NCBI RefSeq assembly: GCF_004803835.1
Contig: NZ_CP012545.1
Span: 496,001 to 560,000, forward strand
Direction of reading: 5' to 3'
From: Campylobacter sp. RM6914
GTDB lineage: Bacteria; Campylobacterota; Campylobacteria; Campylobacterales; Campylobacteraceae
Length of the DNA: 64,000 bases
The notes under the pieces are model-generated. The model made no database searches. It was not told the DNA's origin and worked only from the letters and a program-made list of their open reading frames with translations. Positions within the stretch are counted from its first letter, which is position 1. Each line of letters begins with the position of its first letter. Of this stretch, positions 1 through 8,672 are shown in pieces. Made by a program: the position numbers and the translations under genes.

Positions 1-1022
1 ACTTGCATTTTGTCATTATGCGTGTATAGCCCGTGCAGATAGCCTTGATCGATAAGCACAAGGGCTTGAAAAGGAAAAATTTGCCCTGCGTGCGTGTGCC
101 CGCAAAGCACTAGATCAACATCTTGCGTCATTGTTTTTATAAATTTTGGCTGGTGTGAGAGTAAGACGGTTGGTAAATTTTTATCCGTGCCCTCTAGCGC
201 CTTGTCTAAATCAGGCTCTAAATGTTTAAACCTAAAACCTGCTATATCATAAACACCGGCTAAATTTATCCCATCTATTTTGATGTTTGCGTTGCCTAAA
301 ATTTTAACTCCTGTTTGACTTATCTTTGCTAAAATTCCATCTATCCCGTGATAGTATTCGTGATTTCCAGGGACATAAAAGATACCATGTTTTGACTTTA
401 TGTCCTTTAATGGATCTAAAAAGTCTCCGATGTGCTCGCTGCTAAAATCTATCATATCACCAACTATCACGACAAGATCTGGTTTTGTGCTGTTTATCTG
501 ATAAACAAGCGATGCTAAAAATTCTTTCTGTAAAAATTCTCCTATATGAACATCTGTAATCATAGCTATACGCATAGGCTCTTTTAAATTTTTAAGCTTT
601 ATTTGTGTGTGACGTATCACAGGTGGAGTTAGGGCGTTAAACATGCCTTTAAAAAAGTAGCTAAAAAGCAGTATGAAAAATGTTAAATCAAAGCAAAGCT
701 TTATAAATTTGCGCCTATTTGAGTCAAATTTTGTTTTTTTAAACAGCACTCTTAGAATATCATAGACAAAGCTTACGGCAAACAAAAATAGCGAAAATCC
801 TATAAGCGTTCCTGTAAAAATATACATTTCAATGTTAAAGAAATGAAATAGAATTTGTAAAACAAAGCCAAATTCAAGTATCGAAATAACATAAAAAAAG
901 ATACGAATATAACGCAAGTAAGGCCTTAAAAAGCCGATATTTTTTACAAAACGTTTGTAAGAGTATAAATTTATAAGTGCGGAGAAAATAATACCGCCGA
1001 TAATAATACGCAATAAACCCAT
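1..1022 (-). CDS. Membrane-anchored metallophosphoesterase (C-terminus cut by window edge)
   Basis: The frame opens with ATG at 1022 and runs off the left edge, giving about 340 residues. The first 140 residues hold four hydrophobic stretches, so the protein is anchored in the inner membrane. The calcineurin-like metallophosphoesterase motifs then follow in order: TDVHIG near residue 153, GDMID near 187, GNHE near 219, SHQP, and GHTHAGQ near 307. These supply the Asp, His and Asn ligands of a two-metal site. The layout matches the YkuE/YaeI group of membrane phosphoesterases, some of which act on lipid A precursors or UDP-sugars. The substrate here cannot be told from sequence. The missing part is only the end of the last beta strands. 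Confidence 0.85.
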   Translation of the reverse strand, partial: MGLLRIIIGGIIFSALINLYSYKRFVKNIGFLRPYLRYIRIFFYVISILEFGFVLQILFHFFNIEMYIFTGTLIGFSLFLFAVSFVYDILRVLFKKTKFDSNRRKFIKLCFDLTFFILLFSYFFKGMFNALTPPVIRHTQIKLKNLKEPMRIAMITDVHIGEFLQKEFLASLVYQINSTKPDLVVIVGDMIDFSSEHIGDFLDPLKDIKSKHGIFYVPGNHEYYHGIDGILAKISQTGVKILGNANIKIDGINLAGVYDIAGFRFKHLEPDLDKALEGTDKNLPTVLLSHQPKFIKTMTQDVDLVLCGHTHAGQIFPFQALVLIDQGYLHGLYTHNDKMQ

Positions 1023-1093
1023 TTGTTTTCCAGAAGTTAAATTTAAATGAAAGATTATATAAGAAAAATATGAATAAAAATTAGATGAAATTT

Positions 1094-1116
1094 AAAAAGG
1101 GCGGAAAGTTCCGCCC
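1094..1116 (-). terminator. Rho-independent terminator of haoCA
   Basis: A GC-rich inverted repeat (GGGCGG and CCGCCC arms, 1099-1116) lies 19 bp after the haoA stop. On the minus strand it is followed by a run of five T, the classic intrinsic terminator arrangement. It marks the end of the haoC-haoA transcript. Confidence 0.8.
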
Positions 1117-1134
1117 TGTTACTAGAAGAGTATC

Positions 1135-2499
1135 TTAATGAACCTTGCCGGTTTCGATTCTCTCTTTGTAGATTTTGCGAAGTTTTCTGATGTCGTTTTT
1201 GACCTCAAATACACCATGCCAGTGAGCATAGTCAGGCGCATTCATCGCAGCACCTTGTCTCATACGACGACCTTCGTGATGCCATAGGTGATAGAACACA
1301 TCTTGGAATTCATCAGCCCACATATCATCAAGCAATAAATTTTTAGCTTTTAGATCGTCAAGCATTTTCTTGGCTTCATCGTAGTATACGTTGTAAAGTT
1401 GGATATGCTTATCAGCCATAATAAAGAAGTTCTCTGTATTATGTGTTGTATGGCAAGCTTTACATACTTGTTTCATTTCGGCTCTTGCAGCCTCAGGACC
1501 CTCAGGGTGTCCGGCAAGTGGTGTTCCTACGTTTATTTTGCCTGTTTTTTCAAATGTCTCTACAGCTTTATCGTATCCGCCTGTTCTTAGCTCTGTTCTT
1601 GGAGCCCATAAGTTCCATTTTAGACGTTTAGAAACGTTGTGAGTCATGCTTGTTTCGCCTACGCCGCTCATGTGGCAAGCCGCACAAGTTGGAGCTCTAA
1701 AGTCAGGTACGTCCCAAGTATCAGGAGCTGCGTCGTATTTCCATGTATGACCCTCTGCGTTATAGATATGACCGTGTTTTGAGTTGTTAAAGATCTCAAT
1801 ATCCGGATGATCAGGTCCAAGGTGGCAAGATGCACAAGCCGCAGGTTTTCTGGCTTCAGCTATGCTAAATTTATGCATAGTATGGCAAGATTTACAACCG
1901 CCTACGCTTCCGTCAGGATATACGTTTGCTATACCGTAGTTAGGGTATGTTTCAGGTGTTGGCTTGTGGTTAGCATCAAGTTTGATGATAGAGCCGTGGC
2001 ATTGCGCACAACCTGTAATATCCGGAGACATTTTGAACTCAGGATGATCGGCACCCTCGTAGTGATACATTAGTTTAACCATTGCAGGGTTGGCATACAT
2101 CTGCATACCGCCTCTAGCGTGGCCACTTTGAGTATACTCTTTGTATGCGTCTTCGTGGCATTTAGCACAGGTTTTAGGGCTAACTAGCATAGAAACGTGT
2201 GTATCTGAACCTTTTGGGTGAACCTCTACAGAAGCCATTGGGTTGTCAGCGTTTACAGCGTGGCAGTCCATACAGCTAACACCAACGTGGGCGTGGCGAC
2301 TTTCTTTCCAGTCAGCAACGACACCAGGTGTTTTTTCTGCGTGGCATTCAACACAGGCTTTTGACTCTTTAGTCATTTTGTGATTTACCTTGATATTTTT
2401 AACAAGGTTTATCTTGACGTCAGAGCTTTGATTCGCATCAGTGTTTGCAAAAGCAACAGATGCGACAAAGGCTAGTAATATAGCGACTTTTTTAAACAT
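1135..2499 (-). CDS. haoA: Octahaem hydroxylamine oxidoreductase-like nitrite reductase (epsilon-Hao)
   Basis: This 454-residue periplasmic cytochrome c has a Sec signal peptide (about residues 1-18, ending AFA) and eight CxxCH haem motifs, starting at C49, C76, C111, C164, C202, C222, C272 and C346. There is no CxxCK motif, so it is not a NrfA of the usual type. Eight haems, the length and the pairing with a NapC/NrfH-type gene identify the epsilonproteobacterial Hao family. Members of that family are reported to reduce nitrite and hydroxylamine to ammonium rather than oxidise hydroxylamine. HaoC, encoded 11 bp upstream, would feed it electrons from menaquinol. By homology the fourth haem (C164) is the catalytic one. 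Transcription is probably driven from the FNR-boxed promoter ahead of haoC. Confidence 0.9.
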   Translation of the reverse strand: MFKKVAILLAFVASVAFANTDANQSSDVKINLVKNIKVNHKMTKESKACVECHAEKTPGVVADWKESRHAHVGVSCMDCHAVNADNPMASVEVHPKGSDTHVSMLVSPKTCAKCHEDAYKEYTQSGHARGGMQMYANPAMVKLMYHYEGADHPEFKMSPDITGCAQCHGSIIKLDANHKPTPETYPNYGIANVYPDGSVGGCKSCHTMHKFSIAEARKPAACASCHLGPDHPDIEIFNNSKHGHIYNAEGHTWKYDAAPDTWDVPDFRAPTCAACHMSGVGETSMTHNVSKRLKWNLWAPRTELRTGGYDKAVETFEKTGKINVGTPLAGHPEGPEAARAEMKQVCKACHTTHNTENFFIMADKHIQLYNVYYDEAKKMLDDLKAKNLLLDDMWADEFQDVFYHLWHHEGRRMRQGAAMNAPDYAHWHGVFEVKNDIRKLRKIYKERIETGKVH

Positions 2500-2510
2500 C
2501 TCTTTCCTCC

Positions 2511-3077
2511 TTATTTGGTTTTATCTTCTAATTTTTTTGCTTCAAATTTATCAATGTGAAAGCCTAAATTTTTATGTCCTACATTTTTATGGCAATCAAC
2601 ACAGCTTTTTTCGGCTTTGTTTCCAAGCACAAAATAATCGCGGTGTGGTAAAAATGATGGGCCTGAGGTTATAACATCTTTTAGGTTAGAGTGACAGGTT
2701 AAACAACCACTGTCGTATGTAAAATGCGAAGCGTGTTCGCGTTTTTTACGCCAGTCGATCTTGTCTGTATCTGTAAAAAACGTTTTATATCCGTCATTGA
2801 TCGAGACTTTGATTTTTGTTAAGACATAGGTATAAGCACTTGTGTGGTCAAGGTGACAGGCTGAACATTCAGCTTTTATGCCAAGTTTGTTATTTCCCCC
2901 GTGTACGTCTTCATGATATGCGGCATTCATAGGATCCATAGTGTGACACATAGTGCAAACAAAGCCGCTTCCGGTTGCGTGTAGTGCATCGGAAATTCCC
3001 ATCGAGGCTATAAGACCTACGACTATACCGATAACAACCGAAGACCAAACAAAAAATTTCTTTTTAACGTTTGCCAA
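2511..3077 (-). CDS. haoC: Tetrahaem NapC/NrfH-family quinol dehydrogenase partner of Hao
   Basis: The 188-residue protein has one N-terminal membrane anchor (about residues 8-27) and a periplasmic domain with four haem motifs: CTMCH, CSACH, CLTCH and CVDCH. The first is followed by TMDPM, typical of the first haem region in NapC/NrfH proteins. The family takes electrons from menaquinol and passes them to a periplasmic multihaem reductase. The partner here is HaoA, whose start lies 11 bp after this stop. The gene is first in a two-gene operon. A good ribosome site (AGGAGG) precedes the ATG, and an FNR-type box sits about 100 bp upstream. Confidence 0.9.
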   Translation of the reverse strand: MANVKKKFFVWSSVVIGIVVGLIASMGISDALHATGSGFVCTMCHTMDPMNAAYHEDVHGGNNKLGIKAECSACHLDHTSAYTYVLTKIKVSINDGYKTFFTDTDKIDWRKKREHASHFTYDSGCLTCHSNLKDVITSGPSFLPHRDYFVLGNKAEKSCVDCHKNVGHKNLGFHIDKFEAKKLEDKTK

Positions 3078-3146
3078 AATATCCTCCTAGCTTTTATTAA
3101 TAAACTCATTTAATTTGTTTAAGTTTTTAATAAATTTTAAACGGAT

Positions 3147-3152
3147 ATTATC
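3147..3152 (-). promoter_or_regulatory. Probable -10 box of the haoCA promoter
   Basis: On the minus strand GATAAT lies inside TATGATAAT. A start near 3140 would put the centre of the FNR-type box about 40 bp upstream, the spacing of class II activator sites. Confidence 0.5.
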
Positions 3153-3172
3153 ATAAATTAAATAAAAAACTC

Positions 3173-3186
3173 TTGATGTAGATCAA
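3173..3186. promoter_or_regulatory. FNR-type operator TTGAT-N4-ATCAA upstream of haoC
   Basis: The perfect palindrome TTGATGTAGATCAA matches the FNR consensus TTGAT-N4-ATCAA with no mismatch. It lies in the 133-bp gap between the Crp/Fnr gene and haoC, on the haoC side, at activator distance from a -10-like element. The same half-sites occur ahead of hcp at 14125-14138. The binding protein is inferred to be a Crp/Fnr-family regulator, possibly the one encoded next door. Confidence 0.75.
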
Positions 3187-3210
3187 TTAATATTTATTTG
3201 ATATTAACTA

Positions 3211-3849
3211 TCAGAACGAATAAATCTCCGTTAGCTTATCTACATTTTTCTCGAGTATTTCGTTCTTTTCGCTAAGTTTTATTATCTCCAATGTTTTAAA
3301 TTTATTTAAAATTCTTGAGAACGTTTCCGGGGTTATGTTTAAGATGGATGCGATTTTTGTATGTTTTAATTCATTAAATAAATCTTCGTGCATCAGTATA
3401 AATTTAGCAACCTTTGCCTCAGAGTTTAAAATTAACTCTTGATGGAGTAAATTACTTGTGATCCTTAGCTTTTCGGACATTGATTTTATTAAATTCATGC
3501 AAATTTTTGGATCATTTAAAAATTTGGCTTTAAATTTTTCGTAATCTATCTTTAAAACTTCGCCAGATACCACAAATATCGCACTTGCAGGATACGGTAT
3601 ATTTTCAAAATTTACCATCTCCGCAACAAAATTCATAGGTGGCAGTTGATGAAGAAAAATTTCTTTTCCGCTTTGTGTCGTTTTGTAAAGTTTTATTGAA
3701 CCGCTAAGTAGATATATGAGCCATTTTGGCTCCTCGCCTTCGATAAATAAAAATTCGCCTTTTTTATATTTTTTGACTAAAGTTATCTCCTCAAGCTCTT
3801 CTAGTTGCTCTTTGCTTAGGTTTTTAAATATGGAAATTTTATCTAGCAC
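3211..3849 (-). CDS. Crp/Fnr-family transcriptional regulator, probably of nitrogen-oxide respiration
   Basis: The 212-residue protein has an N-terminal cyclic-nucleotide-binding-like beta-roll (about 5-110), a long dimerisation helix (about 112-140) and a C-terminal winged helix-turn-helix. The recognition helix reads PETFSR (174-179), giving the E-x2-S-R pattern that E. coli FNR uses to read TTGAT. There is only one cysteine (C117), so it cannot carry an FNR-type 4Fe-4S cluster, and it must sense something else (NO by haem, a nucleotide or another ligand). It lies directly upstream of haoCA on the same strand. Campylobacter NssR is a related NO-responsive regulator. Whether this gene is its orthologue cannot be decided here. 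Confidence 0.85.
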   Translation of the reverse strand: MLDKISIFKNLSKEQLEELEEITLVKKYKKGEFLFIEGEEPKWLIYLLSGSIKLYKTTQSGKEIFLHQLPPMNFVAEMVNFENIPYPASAIFVVSGEVLKIDYEKFKAKFLNDPKICMNLIKSMSEKLRITSNLLHQELILNSEAKVAKFILMHEDLFNELKHTKIASILNITPETFSRILNKFKTLEIIKLSEKNEILEKNVDKLTEIYSF

Positions 3850-3910
3850 CTTATCTCTCCGAAATTTATTTTGAGGATATTTTAGTGATTTAAACTTAAT
3901 GAGAGTGAAA

Positions 3911-3936
3911 TTTTGAAGAGACTAAGCTCTTCAAAA
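3911..3936 (-). terminator. Hairpin terminator after mscL
   Basis: Ten-base inverted repeats (TTTTGAAGAG and CTCTTCAAAA) flank a 6-nt loop just beyond the mscL stop. The minus-strand arm ends in AAAATTTCAC, so the U-run is weak, but the stem is perfect. Confidence 0.6.
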
Positions 3937-3940
3937 GGGA

Positions 3941-4339
3941 TTATTTTTTAAGTAGGTCGCGAATTTGTGTTAAAAGTTCGATGTCGGCAGGCACGCTAGC
4001 AGGAGCTTCTGGCGCCGGCTCTTCTTTGCGTTTTAGCGAATTTAAAGCTTTAATAGCACAAAAAATACAAAATGCAATGATCAAGAAATCAACCGCAGTT
4101 TGGATAAAATTTCCGTAGTTTATCGTGACCGCAGGCGCTTGATCAACCGCTTCTTTTAGTGTGATTTTAAAGTCTGTAAAATTTACTCCCCCAGTTAAAA
4201 CGCCTACAACAGGCATGATAACATCACTAACTAATGACGAAACGATCTTTCCAAACGCTCCGCCGATGACAACACCGACTGCCATATCGATGACGTTTCC
4301 ACGCATCGCGAATTCTTTAAATTCCTTAATGAAACTCAT
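3941..4339 (-). CDS. mscL: Large-conductance mechanosensitive channel MscL
   Basis: The 132-residue inner-membrane protein has the MscL layout: a short amphipathic N-terminus with FAMRGN, TM1 (about 15-45, with the glycine-rich [13 protein letters not shown] pore-lining pattern), a periplasmic loop, TM2 (about 78-99), and a charged C-terminal helix ending DLLKK. The pentameric channel opens under membrane tension to release solutes during hypo-osmotic shock. The length is normal for the family. It is a single gene with its own hairpin terminator, unrelated in function to the Crp/Fnr gene downstream. Confidence 0.97.
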   Translation of the reverse strand: MSFIKEFKEFAMRGNVIDMAVGVVIGGAFGKIVSSLVSDVIMPVVGVLTGGVNFTDFKITLKEAVDQAPAVTINYGNFIQTAVDFLIIAFCIFCAIKALNSLKRKEEPAPEAPASVPADIELLTQIRDLLKK

Positions 4340-4439
4340 CTTTGTCTCCTTTGTTTTTTAAGAATTAGGGATTGTATTTAAAATTTACTTTATAACGTCT
4401 AAAAGAAAAAATCTAACTTTAAATTTATTAAGCAGATGA

Positions 4440-4445
4440 TATAAT
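4440..4445 (+). promoter_or_regulatory. -10 box ahead of gltX
   Basis: A perfect TATAAT lies 35 bp before the gltX start, in T-rich DNA without a recognisable -35. This is the usual form of Campylobacter sigma-70 promoters. Confidence 0.6.
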
Positions 4446-4479
4446 CTCCGTTCTAAATTTAATGTAAGGAAGACTATAA

Positions 4480-5775
4480 ATGTATCGTTTTGCTCCGTCG
4501 CCAACGGGTGATATGCATATAGGAAATCTACGCGCAGCGATATTTAACTACATCTGCTCTTTGCAAGATAAAAGCGGGTTTATACTTCGCATAGAAGACA
4601 CTGACAATGAACGAAATATTGACGGTAAGGAGAAAGAGATCGTAGAAATTTTAGCAAAATTTGGTATAACGCCAAAACAAATTTATATACAAAGCGAAAA
4701 TTTAAAATTCCATCGACAGTTAGCTTCAAAACTTCTCATAGACAAAAAGGCTTTTGCTTGTTTTTGCACGCAAGAAGAGCTTGAAGCAAAAAAGGAGCAG
4801 GCTAAAAACGAGGGCAGGGCATACAGATATGATGGCACTTGTGAGCGCATGAGTGATGAGGAAGTCTTAGCTTGCGAAAAGCCGTTTGTCATACGTATGA
4901 AAAAGCCAAAAAACACGATGAAATTTACAGATGCTATAAAGGGCGAACTTAGTTTTGAACCCGAAGCGGTAGATAGTTTTGTCATTATGAGAGCCGATAA
5001 GACGCCTACTTATAACTTTGCTTGCGCGGTTGATGATATGCTTGAGGGAGTGACATTTGTTATACGTGGCGAAGATCACGTGAGCAATACCCCAAAACAA
5101 GACCTTATACGTGAGGGACTTGGCTATACGCAGACGATGAACTATGCGCACTTGCCTATTATCTTAAACGAAGAAGGTAAAAAGATGAGCAAGCGCGATG
5201 ACGCAAGTAGTGTTAAATGGATGCTTCAAAGCGGATTTATGCCAGAAGCTATAGCTAACTATCTTATCTTGCTTGGCAACAAAACTCCGGTTGAAATTTT
5301 TACCATTACACAAGCGGCGCAGTGGTTTGATATAAGTAAAATTTCACGCTCTCCTGCTAAATTTGATATGAATATGCTAAAACACGTTAATCGCGAGCAT
5401 ATAAAACTCGCATCGCCAAAACGCTTGAGCGAGCTTACCGGACTTGACGAAAACAGGGCGGAGCTTATTAAATTTTACACCCAAGAGAGCTCTTTGTTGC
5501 CTGAGATAAAAGAAAAGATAGAAAAAATTTTCAGTCAAAAAGTCGCACCTAGCGAATACGAAGATGAGTTTGAGATTTTAAAAAATAGTATTAAAATTTT
5601 AAAAGATTGCCAAACGTATGATGAGTTTAAAAACGAGCTAATGCAATCAAGCGGTCTAAAGGGTAAGAAATTTTTCATGCCTTTACGCGCGCTCTTAACA
5701 GGTGAACTGCATGGGCCGGAGCTTAGCGAGCTCTATCCGCTTATAAAAACAAATTTAAAAGAGATAGCAAAATGA
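4480..5775 (+). CDS. gltX: Glutamyl-tRNA synthetase, GluRS2 (tRNA-Gln-charging) type
   Basis: This 431-residue class I synthetase has the HIGN form of the HIGH motif (residues 13-16), RIEDTD, and KMSKR near residue 234. Its opening [16 protein letters not shown] and the [15 protein letters not shown] region resemble, from memory, H. pylori GltX2 (GluRS2) rather than GltX1. GluRS2 misacylates tRNA-Gln with glutamate for later amidation by GatCAB. Campylobacterota lack GlnRS and carry two GltX proteins. The gene is followed by a yggT gene whose ATG overlaps its stop by 4 bp. The tRNA specificity is inferred from the resemblance, not shown. Confidence 0.93.
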   Translation: MYRFAPSPTGDMHIGNLRAAIFNYICSLQDKSGFILRIEDTDNERNIDGKEKEIVEILAKFGITPKQIYIQSENLKFHRQLASKLLIDKKAFACFCTQEELEAKKEQAKNEGRAYRYDGTCERMSDEEVLACEKPFVIRMKKPKNTMKFTDAIKGELSFEPEAVDSFVIMRADKTPTYNFACAVDDMLEGVTFVIRGEDHVSNTPKQDLIREGLGYTQTMNYAHLPIILNEEGKKMSKRDDASSVKWMLQSGFMPEAIANYLILLGNKTPVEIFTITQAAQWFDISKISRSPAKFDMNMLKHVNREHIKLASPKRLSELTGLDENRAELIKFYTQESSLLPEIKEKIEKIFSQKVAPSEYEDEFEILKNSIKILKDCQTYDEFKNELMQSSGLKGKKFFMPLRALLTGELHGPELSELYPLIKTNLKEIAK

Positions 5776-6065
5776 TAGTTTCAACCTTTATTTCGGCGAT
5801 AGCCACGATCTTGCATACGGTTATAAACATCTACATCTGGGTCATAATCGCAGCTGCGATAGTAAGCTGGGTAAGACCTGACCCATATAATCAAATTGTC
5901 CAGCTACTTTACAGGGTAACCGAGCCGGCTTATGCCTTTGTTAGACGTTTTATACCGACTGTTTTTGGAGGTATTGATATAGCTCCGATTATTATTTTAC
6001 TTGCACTTCAGTTTTTGGATCTGTTTTTAGTAAGGCTTTTGCTTGAATTTGCTTCGTCTATTTAG
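5772..6065 (+). CDS. YggT-family integral membrane protein
   Basis: The 97-residue protein is almost entirely hydrophobic, with two clear membrane stretches (about 10-32 and 70-90). The YggT family signature is a polar middle part with SWVRPDP and an [15 protein letters not shown] segment. YggT proteins are small inner-membrane proteins of uncertain role, linked to osmotic tolerance and cell-division loci in other bacteria. The ATG overlaps the end of gltX (ATGA), and the 3' end overlaps the start of the transglycosylase gene by 23 bp, so the three are translationally coupled. Confidence 0.9.
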   Translation: MIVSTFISAIATILHTVINIYIWVIIAAAIVSWVRPDPYNQIVQLLYRVTEPAYAFVRRFIPTVFGGIDIAPIIILLALQFLDLFLVRLLLEFASSI

Positions 6066-7680
6066 TGTATTTGCTTTGTTTTTGCTCTGTTTAGACGCAA
6101 AAATTTTAAGTTATGAGGAGCTAAAAGGCAAACCAAAAGGTCTTGCAAAAGACTACTATATAAACCGTCTTATCAACGACGGAAATTACACAAAAAAGCA
6201 AATTTTGGATCTTTCAAACGATGTTTTTCGTAAAAGTGGCTTGGTTCAAAAAAATATCGATAAAATTTTACCGCCTGCTCAAAAAGAAGATCCTTGTAAT
6301 GGTGTGGGCGTTAAAAATATCCTTGATGCAAACGCTACTTGTCAAAATATTCGAACAACGATAGCCTTTAGCCTAAAGCTCTCTCCTCAAACACGCGAGC
6401 AAATAGCACAAAATCTTGCTCAAACTCATCCAAACAAGGCTGAAATTCTAAATATCCTAAATCAAAAAAATCCTGCAAAAAAATTTGCGGATAAATTTTT
6501 AACATCACATTTTATGGCACTTTTTAACGCAAGCGAACAAGATAAAAAAGAGGAGCTTTTCTCGCAGAAATTCTCGGCTGAATTCATGGATAAGCTTTAT
6601 GACGAAAAGGGCTTTTCGGCATTTTTAAATTCGCTTGTTTTGGAGAGAAAATTTGATAAATTTAGGCAAAATTTCCTAAAAATAACTCCCGAAAAGACTT
6701 CGCAAAACGACGCATTTTTTTTAGCTTTAAACGCTGTCACGCTTAATGATGAAAAGAGTGCGATTAAATTTTTTACACGCGCAAAAGACAGCTTTGAGAG
6801 GCAGTGGCAAAAAGATAATGCAACGCACTGGCTGTATCTTGTAACAAGAGATGATGAGTTTTTAACCCAGCTTTCAAAGAGCAAAGATGCAAATATCTAC
6901 TCGTTATACGCTAGGGATTTTATCAAAAGCGAGCCACTTGAAGTTATCGTCCCTAAACCAAACAAGCAAAAAATAAGCGGTTTTGACGTCAGCGATCCGT
7001 TTTTATGGCAAGAAACTGTTTTAAAAGCTAAAAATATGACACCACAGCAGCTACAAGAATACGCAAAAAAATTTTATACAAATGAAAGTCTTGGTGCATA
7101 TGCATACTTTATGCAGATGGCAAACGGTTGGGATGAGCAGTATTTTGTGATGCCAAAAAGTGTGGAGCTTGAGGATGTAAATATAGCAAGAAAGTCGCTT
7201 ATATTCGCACTTGCTAGGCAAGAGAGCCTTTTTATCCCGGCTGTAATTTCAACTTCTTATGCGCTAGGAACTATGCAGTTTATGCCGTTTCTTGCTAATG
7301 CTATCGGTAAAAAAGAGTTAAAGATAGAAAATTTTGATCAAGATGACATGTTTAAGCCGGATATCGCCTATCGTTTTGCAAATCACCACTTAAACTATCT
7401 TGAGAAATTTCTATATCATCCACTTTTTATTGCTTATGCCTATAACGGCGGCATAGGTTTTACTAAAAAGCTTATAACTAGGGATGATATGTTTAAAGAG
7501 GGCAGATACGAGCCATTTTTATCGCTCGAGTTAGTTCCTGTGACAGAAACTAGAAATTACGGTAAAAAAGTGCTTTCAAACTATGTTATTTACCGCTCGC
7601 TTATGGGTTCCAGTATAAAGATTTCGACACTTTTCGAAAGTCTAACTCTACCTGATTTGACGGATAAATTTCGAAAGTAA
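6043..7680 (+). CDS. Soluble lytic murein transglycosylase (Slt family)
   Basis: The 545-residue periplasmic enzyme starts at TTG (6043) and has a short Sec signal ending near LCLDA. A long alpha-helical solenoid (about 30-370) resembles the Slt70 U and L domains. The C-terminal goose-lysozyme-like catalytic domain contains ARQESLF (catalytic Glu near 390), GTMQFMP and AYNGG. It cleaves peptidoglycan glycan strands to 1,6-anhydromuropeptides. It overlaps yggT at its 5' end. At its 3' end it overlaps the oppositely oriented lipoprotein gene by 80 bp. TTG at 6049 is an alternative start. Confidence 0.92.
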   Translation: MNLLRLFSVFALFLLCLDAKILSYEELKGKPKGLAKDYYINRLINDGNYTKKQILDLSNDVFRKSGLVQKNIDKILPPAQKEDPCNGVGVKNILDANATCQNIRTTIAFSLKLSPQTREQIAQNLAQTHPNKAEILNILNQKNPAKKFADKFLTSHFMALFNASEQDKKEELFSQKFSAEFMDKLYDEKGFSAFLNSLVLERKFDKFRQNFLKITPEKTSQNDAFFLALNAVTLNDEKSAIKFFTRAKDSFERQWQKDNATHWLYLVTRDDEFLTQLSKSKDANIYSLYARDFIKSEPLEVIVPKPNKQKISGFDVSDPFLWQETVLKAKNMTPQQLQEYAKKFYTNESLGAYAYFMQMANGWDEQYFVMPKSVELEDVNIARKSLIFALARQESLFIPAVISTSYALGTMQFMPFLANAIGKKELKIENFDQDDMFKPDIAYRFANHHLNYLEKFLYHPLFIAYAYNGGIGFTKKLITRDDMFKEGRYEPFLSLELVPVTETRNYGKKVLSNYVIYRSLMGSSIKISTLFESLTLPDLTDKFRK

Positions 7681-8083
7681 GTTTTAGGTTGTCACTATCT
7701 TTTGTGGGCGATGAAATTTCATAATACCCGGCCCAAGGCATGTTAAATCCTGTAAGTTCTAAGAGCTCGTCACTTGGCTCAAGCTCTCTTGCCACGATTG
7801 TGTTTGCGTCGTTATTTACTTTTATACTTGTTAAATTTATGGCGTTTTCTTTAGGACTTACGGCTACTAGAAATTTTTCTTCGTTGTTGATTGAAATTTT
7901 ACTTTGATAGATCGGGTTTAGGTAGGTTGCTATGATTAAAATGTGGTTTTGCTCGTCTATGATCTCAGCCTTGCTTGTATAAGCCAAAAGTTCGTTTTTA
8001 AGCGGTTCGTGGACTACGATTTTTTTATCATAACAGCCGATAAAAAATAGTGCGAGACATAAAAATATTATAGTTTTTTTCAT
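7601..8083 (-). CDS. Predicted lipoprotein of unknown function
   Basis: The 160-residue protein has a lipoprotein signal with lipobox LFFIGC (Cys 17), so the mature protein is lipid-anchored. The rest looks like a beta-rich periplasmic domain with no motif I recognise. The gene is convergent with slt and shares 80 bp with its 3' end. A gene of the same kind sits at this place in C. jejuni (Cj0842, from memory), which supports a real gene rather than a chance frame. No function can be assigned. A periplasmic role near the cell wall is only a guess from the neighbour. Confidence 0.75.
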   Translation of the reverse strand: MKKTIIFLCLALFFIGCYDKKIVVHEPLKNELLAYTSKAEIIDEQNHILIIATYLNPIYQSKISINNEEKFLVAVSPKENAINLTSIKVNNDANTIVARELEPSDELLELTGFNMPWAGYYEISSPTKDSDNLKLTFEIYPSNQVELDFRKVSKSLYWNP

Positions 8084-8159
8084 ATTTTGCCTTTTAAATT
8101 TAATCGTATTTTAGCATTTTATTTTATAATCACTCATTAAATTTAAAGCCAAATTTAGC

Positions 8160-8165
8160 TATAAT
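8160..8165 (+). promoter_or_regulatory. -10 box ahead of mobB
   Basis: TATAAT at this place would start transcription near 8172. That is after the in-frame GTG at 8169 and supports the ATG at 8193 as the mobB start. A second TATAAT at 8125-8130 leaves some doubt. Confidence 0.5.
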
Positions 8166-8192
8166 CACGTGAAAAAGTACAAAAAGGCGACA

Positions 8193-8672
8193 ATGAAACG
8201 ACTTGCTATCGCGTTTTCCGGTCCATCAAATAGCGGCAAAACTACAACAATCTTAAAAGTTTTAGAAAATTTTATCAAGCAAAACCTAAAATGCGTAGTT
8301 ATCAAGCACGATCCGGGCGACAAGGCTTGTTTTGACGTAGAAGGTAAAGATAGCTTTAAATTTAGCCAGACAGGAGCTGATGTTGTGGTGCTTAGCCCAA
8401 CAAGAACGACGTATTTTAGCAAAGATAAGTCGGATCTTGATGATGTTATAAATATGATCGGAGAGTTTGATATACTGCTTGTTGAAGGCTTAAAAACGCT
8501 TCCTCTTCCTCGTATTAGCATTTTTAAAGATGAGATTGATGAAAGCTATCTTGGCTTTTCAGACGCCATAGCTAGTTACAAAACTGATTTAAATTATAAA
8601 ATAGAAAATATAAATTTAGACGATATAGACGCGATTTGCGCGTGGATATTAAAACATGCGAAGGCTGTATAA
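8193..8672 (+). CDS. mobB: Molybdopterin-guanine dinucleotide biosynthesis protein MobB
   Basis: The 159-residue P-loop GTPase has Walker A GPSNSGKT at residues 10-17, then the VIKHDPGD and [10 protein letters not shown] segments typical of MobB, and LLVEGLK. MobB binds GTP and assists MobA in adding GMP to molybdopterin to make the cofactor of DMSO-reductase-family enzymes (periplasmic nitrate reductase, formate dehydrogenase). I chose the ATG at 8193 over the GTG at 8169 because AAAAGG lies just before it and a TATAAT sits too close to the GTG. The stop overlaps the fbp start (TAATG). Confidence 0.93.
   Translation: MKRLAIAFSGPSNSGKTTTILKVLENFIKQNLKCVVIKHDPGDKACFDVEGKDSFKFSQTGADVVVLSPTRTTYFSKDKSDLDDVINMIGEFDILLVEGLKTLPLPRISIFKDEIDESYLGFSDAIASYKTDLNYKIENINLDDIDAICAWILKHAKAV

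Noticed and set aside
1135-2499. HaoA as a NrfA pentahaem nitrite reductase or a nitrifier HAO
   Set aside because: Eight CxxCH motifs and no CxxCK exclude NrfA. Pairing with a NapC/NrfH-type gene in a Campylobacterota genome points to the reductive epsilon-Hao type, not an ammonia-oxidiser enzyme.
4139-4146. TTGATCAA inside mscL as another FNR-type box
   Set aside because: It has no 4-bp spacer between half-sites and lies inside a coding region.
8169-8192. GTG at 8169 as the mobB start
   Set aside because: It falls within a few bases of the TATAAT box at 8160-8165 and has no ribosome site, whereas ATG 8193 has AAAAGG.
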